Shown: positions 1 through 5,357 of the stretch, piece by piece
How the letters are laid out: every line of letters starts with the position of its first letter
Numbering within the stretch: the first letter of the stretch is position 1
Source of the DNA: Oscillospiraceae bacterium
GTDB lineage: Bacteria > Bacillota > Clostridia > Oscillospirales > Oscillospiraceae
Length of the DNA stretch: 7,759 nt
Assembly: GCA_031272845.1 (NCBI GenBank)
Contig: JAISTA010000140.1
Coordinates: 1-7,759 of the forward strand
Reading direction: 5' to 3'
The notes under the pieces: model-generated
Told to the model about the DNA's origin: nothing
What the model saw: only the letters and a program-made list of their open reading frames with translations
Databases searched by the model: none
Translations under genes and position numbers: made by a program

Positions 1-660
1 AAAGAGGTTCGACTCGTTGCGCAGGACGGCACGCCTCTCGGCATAATGGGGCCGAAGGACGCCTTAAAGCGCGCAATCGCCGAGGGACTCGACCTTGTAA
101 AGGTCAGCCCGACGGCAAAACCGCCCGTTTGCAAAATAATGGACTACGGCAAGTTTAAGTTCGACCAGCAAAAGCGCGAAAAGGAACAGAAAAAGGCCTC
201 GCACGCGGTTGAGCTTAAGGAAATTAAAATGTCGCCGAGCATAGGGCAAAACGACTTTAACACAAAGCTGCGCAACGGCCAGAAATTTCTTTCCGCCGGC
301 GACAGGCTCAAGGTTACGGTTCGTTTTCGCGGCCGCGAGATGACCCATCTGGACATCGGCCGCCAGCACCTTATGGATTTTGCGGAGGGCTGCTCAGACA
401 TTGCCGTTGTAGACAAAGCGCCGAACCTTGAGGGAAAGCTTATGAGCATTTTCCTTTCGCCGAAGCCCGCCCTTAAAGAGCAGAAGCCGCCGAAAAACCA
501 GACGGCCAGGGACGACAAGGGCGGCAAGCCGGAGGTCAAGAATTCCGAGGACAAAAATCCGGAATCAAAAAAGTCCGAGAGCAAGGCAGCAAAGCCGGAG
601 GTCAGCACAGCTGAAGTGAGTGCGCCCGCCGCAGAAGCCGCCGGAACCACAAAAGAATAA
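1..660 (+). CDS. infC: Translation initiation factor IF-3, 5'-truncated by window edge
   Basis: IF3 binds the 30S subunit, keeps it apart from 50S and checks the start codon and initiator tRNA. The frame is open from base 1 (KEVRLVAQDGTPLGIM...), upstream of the first ATG at 46, and matches the IF3 N-terminal domain, so the true start lies outside the window and probably only a short N-terminal stretch is missing. The N-domain signature VSPTAKPPVCKIMDYGKFKF is followed by a lysine-rich linker and the C-domain (KEIKMSPSIGQNDF, VTVRFRGREMTH, PNLEGKLMSIFLSPKP). IF3 usually stops soon after this last motif. Here a tail of about 63 residues follows (bases 469-657), rich in Lys, Glu, Ser, Pro and Ala and probably disordered. 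The gene leads the rpmI-rplT-rpmB cluster. Family assignment is secure; the role of the tail is unknown. Confidence 0.97.
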   Translation, partial: KEVRLVAQDGTPLGIMGPKDALKRAIAEGLDLVKVSPTAKPPVCKIMDYGKFKFDQQKREKEQKKASHAVELKEIKMSPSIGQNDFNTKLRNGQKFLSAGDRLKVTVRFRGREMTHLDIGRQHLMDFAEGCSDIAVVDKAPNLEGKLMSIFLSPKPALKEQKPPKNQTARDDKGGKPEVKNSEDKNPESKKSESKAAKPEVSTAEVSAPAAEAAGTTKE

Positions 661-670
661 AGCCGCATAT

Positions 671-697
671 AAGGACGTCTGTCCTTTTGCGATTTTT
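671..697 (+). terminator. Small hairpin between infC and rpmI, possible attenuator
   Basis: A 6-bp perfect stem (AAGGAC 671-676 / GTCCTT 681-686) with a four-base loop GTCT is followed by a T-rich stretch, TTGCGATTTTT. It sits in the 57-base gap before rpmI. The stem is short and the T-run is interrupted, so it would be at best a partial terminator, or an mRNA processing or stability element that adjusts IF3 output relative to the ribosomal proteins. It could also be chance. A function is inferred, not shown. Confidence 0.3.
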
Positions 698-717
698 AAT
701 TAAATTAGGAGTCAATC

Positions 718-915
718 ATGCCGAAAATAAAAACGCACAGCGGCGCAAAAAAACGCTTCAGCCTGACGAAATCAGGTCTTGTCAAGCGTGCGCACGCTAA
801 TAAAAGTCACATTCTTAACAAGAAGTCAACAAAGCGTAAGCGCGGCCTGCGCAAGGGCGCCTATGCAGACGTGACAAACGCGCCAGCGATTAAGCAGCTC
901 ATCCCTTACAAATAA
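718..915 (+). CDS. rpmI: 50S ribosomal protein L35
   Basis: A small, very basic protein of the large ribosomal subunit. The 65-residue length is normal for the family. The start MPKIKTHSGAKKRF is the L35 signature, and the body carries the usual runs of lysine and arginine (NKKSTKRKRGLRKG) that contact 23S rRNA, ending in IKQLIPYK. The start is supported by an AGGAG ribosome binding site at 707-711, six bases before the ATG. It lies second in the infC-rpmI-rplT cluster, 57 bases after infC and 94 bases before rplT. In several bacteria this cluster is repressed by L20; whether that happens here cannot be read directly. Confidence 0.97.
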   Translation: MPKIKTHSGAKKRFSLTKSGLVKRAHANKSHILNKKSTKRKRGLRKGAYADVTNAPAIKQLIPYK

Positions 916-980
916 CCCTGAGCGCGGCTCAAAAACAGCTTAGCTCAAGGCAAGCGACCAAACGCCCGTCACGCGCGGGT
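916..980 (+). promoter_or_regulatory. Structured rpmI-rplT spacer with alternative hairpins
   Basis: Just after the rpmI stop, TGAGC (919-923) can pair with GCTCA at 927-931 across a three-base loop, or with a second GCTCA at 943-947. The second pairing can be extended by CC (916-917) with GG (949-950) around one mismatch. The two pairings exclude each other. A further small stem, CCCG (965-968) with CGGG (976-979), lies upstream of the rplT ribosome binding site (GGAG 997-1000). Such an arrangement would suit translational control of rplT, perhaps by L20, but no resemblance to a known L20 leader was established. Low confidence. Confidence 0.25.
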
Positions 981-1009
981 TAATTAAATCACATTCGGAG
1001 AAAATATAA

Positions 1010-1363
1010 ATGGCAAGAGTAAAAGGTGCGCTGTCTACCCGTAAAAGACGCAAAAAAATACTCCGCCTCGCCAAGGGATACTTCGGGGCAAAATCAAAGC
1101 ATTACAAGATGGCCAATCAGGCCGTTATGAAGAGCCTGCGTTACGCGTATGTCGGACGCAAGCTGAAAAAGCGCCAGTTCCGTTCGCTGTGGATCACGCG
1201 TATTTCCGCGGCCTGCCGCCTGAACGATATTAACTATTCCCGCTTTATCAACGGGCTTAAAAAGGCAGGAATCGGGCTTAACCGCAAGAGCCTGTCTGAG
1301 ATTGCAATACACCAGCCGGACGCTTTCGCGGCGCTTGTCGCAACGGCCAAGGCCAACATATAA
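1010..1363 (+). CDS. rplT: 50S ribosomal protein L20
   Basis: An early-assembly protein that binds 23S rRNA and is needed for the first steps of 50S subunit formation. In studied bacteria it also represses its own operon by binding the mRNA. The 117-residue length is normal. The basic N-terminal extension (MARVKGALSTRKRRKKILRL) and the AKGYFGAKSKHYK motif are typical, as are the following helices SLRYAYVGRKLKKRQFRSLW and RLNDINYSRFINGLKKAGI. GGAG at 997-1000 supports the ATG at 1010. Its stop codon overlaps the ribosome binding site of rpmB, so the two are probably translated together. Confidence 0.97.
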   Translation: MARVKGALSTRKRRKKILRLAKGYFGAKSKHYKMANQAVMKSLRYAYVGRKLKKRQFRSLWITRISAACRLNDINYSRFINGLKKAGIGLNRKSLSEIAIHQPDAFAALVATAKANI

Positions 1364-1369
1364 GGAGGA
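1361..1369 (+). promoter_or_regulatory. Ribosome binding site of rpmB overlapping the rplT stop
   Basis: TAAGGAGGA includes the rplT stop codon (TAA, 1361-1363) and a near-perfect Shine-Dalgarno sequence. The ATG at 1377 follows seven bases later. The site decides the rpmB start: the frame is open further upstream, but nothing there has a comparable ribosome binding site, and the L28 family starts with MAKCDYCGK. A ribosome finishing rplT would cover this site, which suggests coupled translation. Confidence 0.85.
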
Positions 1370-1376
1370 ACGCAAA

Positions 1377-1562
1377 ATGGCAAAATGTGATTACTGCGGC
1401 AAAGGCGTGACCTTCGGAATTCAGGTCAGCCACTCGCACAGACGTTCCAACAGAACCTGGAAGCCCAATGTCAAGCGCGTCGCCGCCATAGTAGACGGAA
1501 CGCCGAAGCACGTGCACGTCTGCACGCGCTGCCTGCGCTCAGGCAAGGTACAGCGCAGCTAA
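1377..1562 (+). CDS. rpmB: 50S ribosomal protein L28, zinc-ribbon form
   Basis: A 61-residue protein of the large ribosomal subunit, starting MAKCDYCGKGVTFGIQVSHS and containing the family motif SNRTWKPNV. Two CxxC pairs (Cys4/Cys7 and Cys49/Cys52) mark the C+ form, which is expected to bind one zinc ion; many bacteria have a cysteine-free paralogue used under zinc limitation. The open frame extends back to 1302, but the ribosome binding site at 1361-1369 and family alignment fix the start at 1377. The gene lies 13 bases after rplT and closes the ribosomal operon. In many Bacillota rpmB stands elsewhere, often alone, so its place here is notable. Confidence 0.96.
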   Translation: MAKCDYCGKGVTFGIQVSHSHRRSNRTWKPNVKRVAAIVDGTPKHVHVCTRCLRSGKVQRS

Positions 1563-1573
1563 ATTCCGAGTAA

Positions 1574-1606
1574 GTTCTACGCCGCGAAAGCGGCGTTAAC
1601 TTTATT
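1574..1606 (+). terminator. Hairpin after rpmB, probable terminator of the ribosomal operon
   Basis: A perfect 7-bp GC-rich stem (ACGCCGC 1579-1585 / GCGGCGT 1590-1596) is capped by a GAAA tetraloop of the stable GNRA type. GTT (1574-1576) and AAC (1598-1600) can add three outer pairs. The downstream tract TTAACTTTATT is T-rich but interrupted, so termination may be incomplete. No clear promoter is visible in the 32 bases between this stem and the next gene, which also fits partial read-through. Confidence 0.55.
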
Positions 1607-1628
1607 CGCGGCAGTTAGGTTCCGAAAA

Positions 1629-2405
1629 ATGAAAATCAGCGGGGATACGCAATTGTCTAATATAAAATACGGCGTTTTCGGCGCCGGACATTTAGGGCAC
1701 GCGGTTTGCGCCGCGCTTCACAGCGGAGCGCAGGTGCCGATTGCGGACATTTACATCGGCGTTCGCCCGGAAAAGGCGGAGCCGCAAAACGGCGTTTTCG
1801 GCAGTCTGCCGGAGCTTTCCAAAGCCGCAGACGTTGTTTTCTTAACGGTGCGTCCCGGCGTTTTCCGCGAATTGTCTCGAGAGCTTGCCAAGACCGACTA
1901 TTCAGGCAAAACAATCGTGTCCTGTATGGCGGGCGTATCGTCCGCCGAGCTGACGGCGGCTCTGCCCGGAGCCGAAATAATCCTCGCAATGCCGACGACC
2001 TCGATAGAAGACGGCAGCGGCATTATTGCATATACGCATTGCCCGGAAGAGCTTGCGCGCGTGTTCGGCACGTTCGGCATAGCGGTTGAAACAACAGAGG
2101 CCGAGCTGCCGAAATATACGGCATTTTCCGGCTGCGGACTGGGCTTTGCCGCAAGAATGATTTCCGCGTACATATCGGCGGGCACAGCCCTCGGCCTTAA
2201 TGAGGCCGACTGCCGCGATATAGCGCAGGCGCTGTTCACGTCCGCCGCAAAGGGCGACCCAAAGGCGACGGTAACGGCAGTTGCAACGCCGGGCGGCGTT
2301 ACGGAGCGCGGCATTACCGCGATGGAAACCGAACCCGGGAATATAGACGAGCTGGCGGCAAGAGCAGTGTCCGCCGCGTATGATAAGGTGCGGGGAAAGG
2401 CGTAA
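1629..2405 (+). CDS. Pyrroline-5-carboxylate reductase family protein (ProC-like, divergent)
   Basis: The family reduces 1-pyrroline-5-carboxylate to proline with NAD(P)H in the cytoplasm. An N-terminal Rossmann fold is marked by GVFGAGHLG (Gly18, Gly20, Gly23) and FLTVRPGVF near 71-79. The C-terminal dimerisation/active-site helices contain TPGGVTERGI near 220-229, matching the family's PGG-x-T substrate-binding segment with its threonine kept. Length (258 aa) fits. Odd points: the usual MPN-T-P motif reads MPTTS (121-125), and SGSGPA reads SGCGLG (167-172). It may therefore be a true ProC (closest symbol proC) or a relative acting on another imine. The ATG at 1629 has only a weak AGG ribosome site and gives a 14-residue tail before the first strand. 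A TTG at 1653 would give a more typical N-terminus (MSNIKYGVFGAG). Confidence 0.75.
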   Translation: MKISGDTQLSNIKYGVFGAGHLGHAVCAALHSGAQVPIADIYIGVRPEKAEPQNGVFGSLPELSKAADVVFLTVRPGVFRELSRELAKTDYSGKTIVSCMAGVSSAELTAALPGAEIILAMPTTSIEDGSGIIAYTHCPEELARVFGTFGIAVETTEAELPKYTAFSGCGLGFAARMISAYISAGTALGLNEADCRDIAQALFTSAAKGDPKATVTAVATPGGVTERGITAMETEPGNIDELAARAVSAAYDKVRGKA

Positions 2406-2471
2406 TTTATATACAAAACGCAAATTGAGCCGCCCGTCCTTAATAAAATAAAAAGACAATAAACACATACC

Positions 2472-4205
2472 TTGAGATTTACACACTGGAAAATTCGCGG
2501 CTTTGACCGCCGCGACGCAATAGAGCTGGTTAACGCGGGAATTCCGAATATCCCCGCGTGTATTCTTGCGTCCAGAGGCGTAACAGACACGGAAGAGGCG
2601 CTGAGCTTTGCCTCTGACGATATAAAAAAGTGCTACTCGCCCTTTGCTCTGCGCGATATGGATAAGGCCGTCGCCGCAATCCTCGGCGCGATTAAGCAAG
2701 GCGAGAAAATTGCGGTTTTCGGCGATTATGACGTAGACGGCATAACCGCCTCCGCTCTGATGTACGACGCGCTGGTTGAGCTCGGCGCCGAGAACGCCGT
2801 AATATACATCCCCTCCAGAGAGGATGAGGGCTACGGCCTGAACAGTCCGGCAATAGACTGGCTGACGGACGAGGGCGTTACCTTTGTAATAACGGTGGAC
2901 TGCGGCATAACAGGCGCGGCCGAAATTGCGTATCTGTACGGCAAGGGTATGCGCGCCGTCGTGACAGACCACCACAACCTGCCGGCGCTGGAGCTTGTGC
3001 CGGTGTGCGAGGCTGTCATAAACCCGAAAAGACCGGACTGCGAGTACCCGAACAAAGACCTTGCGGGCGTTGGCGTGGCGTTTAAGCTTGCGCAGGCGCT
3101 CTTGGCCTCAAAAGCCGGCGTGCCTGTGCGCGCCGTGCTGGACAGGTTTGCGGATCTCGTTGCAATGGGCACAATAGCGGACGTTATGAGCGTCGTAGGC
3201 GAAAACAGGATCCTTATCCGCAGCGGCCTGCGCAAGCTGCGCGAGGAGCCGCGCCCCGGAATCGCGGCGCTGATTGCGGCGTGCAATCTGGCGCAGGATA
3301 TGCTCAACACGGCGGCAATCGGGTTTACGCTTGCACCGCGCATAAACGCTGCGGGCAGAATGGGGCAGCCTATGGTTGCGTGCCGTCTTATGCTTGCAAA
3401 AAACCTCTCTGAGGGGGAGGAGCTTGCGGGAACGCTCATTCAGCTGAACAACCAGCGGCGCGAAATTGAGCAGGTCGTGTTTGACGAGGTAAATCGCGGC
3501 CTTGAGGATAAGCCGCCGCGCGGGCCGATTATTCTGTCCAGCAAAAGCTGGCACCAGGGCGTATCAGGCATAGTCGCGGCCAAAACAGCCGAAAAGTATC
3601 TGTTCCCGACGATTATATTGTGCGACGAGGAAAACGGCGTTTCAAAGGGCTCGTGCCGCAGCTTCGGCAATTTCAGAATGTTCCGTGGGCTGTCGCAGTG
3701 CGAGGATCTGCTGATAAACTACGGCGGCCACGATATGGCGGCAGGCGTTACGATAAAAACGGAGAACATTCCGATTTTTCGCGAAAGGCTGTCTGAAATT
3801 TACCACAACGAAATCCACATCCCGCCGGAGCCGACGCTGCTTGCGGATTTTATCGTGGACAAGCCCGAAAAAATGCTGACGATCAAGAACATTGCAGACA
3901 TTTCGGAAATAGAGCCGTTCGGGCCCGGGAATATTCCGCCGCTGCTCGTAATGAAGGATGCGGAGCTGATAGTCTGCCAGGCAATCGGCGGAGGTCTGCA
4001 TACGCGGCTTGTGCTGGGAGCGGGCGGAACGCGATTTAACGCGATTTTCTTCGGCATAGCGCCGGAGGCAATTGGCGTTGGCGCCGGCGAAAAATGCGAC
4101 CTCGCGTTTGAGCCGATGATAAACGAGTTTCGCGGAACGCGCTCCGTTCAGCTGCGCTTGTTTGATGTTCGGCCGGCCGGCCTTGGAGAAACAGAAAATG
4201 CGTAA
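2472..4205 (+). CDS. recJ: Single-stranded-DNA-specific exonuclease RecJ
   Basis: A 5'-to-3' single-strand DNA exonuclease of the DHH family, dependent on divalent metal, acting in recombination, mismatch repair and restart of stalled forks. The 577 residues match the usual length. In order: FGDYDVDGITAS (83-94) with metal-binding aspartates, TVDCGI (141-146), the DHH motif VTDHHNLP (164-171), DLAGVGVAFKLA (196-207), LAPRINAAGRMG (287-298), the DHHA1 domain with SWHQGVSGIVA (359-369) and INYGGHDMAAG (415-425), then the RecJ OB-like domain from about 450. All key residues seem present. The only usable start is a TTG at 2472 (an in-frame stop lies at 2460) and no Shine-Dalgarno sequence precedes it. 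The AT-rich 66-base leader has only a weak promoter-like pair (TTGAGC 2425-2430, TAAAAA 2449-2454). The 3' end overlaps ispG. Confidence 0.96.
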   Translation: MRFTHWKIRGFDRRDAIELVNAGIPNIPACILASRGVTDTEEALSFASDDIKKCYSPFALRDMDKAVAAILGAIKQGEKIAVFGDYDVDGITASALMYDALVELGAENAVIYIPSREDEGYGLNSPAIDWLTDEGVTFVITVDCGITGAAEIAYLYGKGMRAVVTDHHNLPALELVPVCEAVINPKRPDCEYPNKDLAGVGVAFKLAQALLASKAGVPVRAVLDRFADLVAMGTIADVMSVVGENRILIRSGLRKLREEPRPGIAALIAACNLAQDMLNTAAIGFTLAPRINAAGRMGQPMVACRLMLAKNLSEGEELAGTLIQLNNQRREIEQVVFDEVNRGLEDKPPRGPIILSSKSWHQGVSGIVAAKTAEKYLFPTIILCDEENGVSKGSCRSFGNFRMFRGLSQCEDLLINYGGHDMAAGVTIKTENIPIFRERLSEIYHNEIHIPPEPTLLADFIVDKPEKMLTIKNIADISEIEPFGPGNIPPLLVMKDAELIVCQAIGGGLHTRLVLGAGGTRFNAIFFGIAPEAIGVGAGEKCDLAFEPMINEFRGTRSVQLRLFDVRPAGLGETENA

Positions 4206-5259
4206 GCTAACGCGAAAAATAAACGTCGGCAGTGTGCCGATCGGCGGAGACTCTCCTATCTCCGTGCAGTCAATGCTGACAGTACCGCTTGAAAACACGG
4301 CGGCGGCCTCCGAACAAATCAGCGCTCTTGCCCGCGCCGGGTGCGATATTGTGCGCGCGGCGGTGCCGAGCGATGCGGCCGCCGAGGCGCTCGCATCGGT
4401 CAAAAAAACGTCTGCGCTTCCGATTGTCGCGGATATTCATTTCGACTGGCGGCTGGCGATCGCGGCAGTGCGCGCCGGAGCGGACAAAATCCGCGTGAAT
4501 CCCGGAAATATCGGCGGACAGGAGAACGTAAAAAAAGTGGCGCAGAGCTGCCGCGCGGCGGGCATACCGATCCGCGTCGGCGTAAACGGCGGAAGCGTGC
4601 CAAAGGACATACTTGACGCGTTCGGCGGCGAAATTACACCGCAGGCCTTAGTAAAAATCGCCCTGCGCGAGCTGGAAACGCTTGCTGACTGCGGTTTTTT
4701 TGACGTCTGCCTGTCTGTAAAGTCCTCCTCCGTGCCGGTAATGATCGAAAGCTACCGCCTGCTCTCGGCACAGACTGACGCACCCCTGCACCTTGGCGTA
4801 ACGGAGGCCGGCGGCCGCGAAAACGGCGTTATCGCCTCAAGCGTCGGCATAGGCGCGCTGCTTGCGGACGGAATCGGAGACACGATCCGCGTATCACTCA
4901 CGGCCGACCCCGTATATGAGGTCAAGGCAGGCCTTTCGATACTGCACGCGCTTGGTTTGCGCGAGGGCGGCTTTCGTGTAATATCCTGCCCGACCTGCGG
5001 CAGAACACGGTGCGACGTTATAGGCCTTGCGGAAGCTGTGGAGCAAAAGCTGTCCGAGCTGCCGCAGCCGAAAAATACGATTGAGGTCGCCGTTATGGGC
5101 TGTGCGGTCAACGGCCCGGGCGAGGCAAAGCACGCTGCCTTCGGCGCCGCCTGCGGAGACGGAATGGCGGTTCTTTTTCGCGAGAGAGAGCTTGTAGGAC
5201 AGTGCCGCGAGGACGAAATTGTTCAAAGAATAATTGCTTTTGCGCAGGAAGCGCAATAG
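4198..5259 (+). CDS. ispG: 4-hydroxy-3-methylbut-2-en-1-yl diphosphate synthase (IspG/GcpE)
   Basis: The penultimate enzyme of the MEP isoprenoid pathway: it reductively opens 2-C-methyl-erythritol-2,4-cyclodiphosphate to HMBPP using a [4Fe-4S] cluster fed by ferredoxin or flavodoxin. The protein is the compact bacterial form, 353 residues. A TIM-barrel half shows PIVADIHFDWRLA (75-87), KIRVNPGNIGG (97-107), RVGVNGGS (126-133) and LGVTEAGG (199-206). The cluster domain has SCPTCGRT (263-270) and MGCAVNGPGEA (300-310); Cys264, Cys267, Cys302 and Glu309 correspond to the four cluster ligands known in this family. The frame opens earlier, but GGAG at 4185-4188 and the family N-terminus support ATG 4198, which overlaps the last eight bases of recJ and implies coupling. 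The motif usually read as QSMTNT is QSMLTV here. Confidence 0.96.
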   Translation: MRKLTRKINVGSVPIGGDSPISVQSMLTVPLENTAAASEQISALARAGCDIVRAAVPSDAAAEALASVKKTSALPIVADIHFDWRLAIAAVRAGADKIRVNPGNIGGQENVKKVAQSCRAAGIPIRVGVNGGSVPKDILDAFGGEITPQALVKIALRELETLADCGFFDVCLSVKSSSVPVMIESYRLLSAQTDAPLHLGVTEAGGRENGVIASSVGIGALLADGIGDTIRVSLTADPVYEVKAGLSILHALGLREGGFRVISCPTCGRTRCDVIGLAEAVEQKLSELPQPKNTIEVAVMGCAVNGPGEAKHAAFGAACGDGMAVLFRERELVGQCREDEIVQRIIAFAQEAQ

Positions 5260-5261
5260 AC

Positions 5262-5305
5262 GCAAAAAAAATTTTGAGCCGCGCCGTCATTTTGTGCGGC
5301 TCAAA
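5262..5305 (-). terminator. Terminator-like hairpin facing the minus strand, behind ispG
   Basis: A perfect 10-bp stem (TTTGAGCCGC 5273-5282 / GCGGCTCAAA 5296-5305) encloses a 13-base loop. An unbroken run of eight A precedes it on the plus strand (5264-5271). Read on the minus strand, this is a strong stem followed by AATTTTTTTT-like sequence, the form of an intrinsic terminator. On the plus strand the stem is followed by CGTATTACTA, with no T-run, so it is a poor terminator for ispG. No minus-strand gene lies directly upstream of it. Confidence 0.5.
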
Positions 5306-5357
5306 CGTATTACTATACATAATCACAAATAAACCCTTTTGCAAAAGGAGACCTAAA

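Noticed and set aside
144..668. Long minus-strand open frame opposite infC
   Set aside because: It is the antisense shadow of the IF3 gene; the translation has no recognisable family features and infC is well supported.
1669..1802. Repeated ACGGCGTTTTCGGC at about 1669 and 1789
   Set aside because: Both copies encode a similar tripeptide (GVF) plus glycine within the ProC-like protein, so they are probably a codon coincidence rather than a DNA repeat element.
1898..2975. Long minus-strand open frames opposite the ProC-like gene and recJ
   Set aside because: They cover two well-supported genes and the gap between them. They arise from GC-rich codon bias and show no conserved motif or ribosome binding site.
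4171..4182. GGCCGGCCGGCC self-complementary block near the end of recJ
   Set aside because: It encodes ordinary recJ codons and has no T-run or partner; likely a consequence of GC-rich codon use.
3642..4403. Minus-strand open frame spanning the recJ-ispG junction
   Set aside because: Both plus-strand genes here are full length with intact motifs; this is an antisense by-product.
5202..5357. Upstream extension of the lipoprotein reading frame to 5202
   Set aside because: It would overlap ispG, run through the hairpin, and bury the signal peptide. The ribosome site at 5345-5351 and the lipobox fit the start at 5358.
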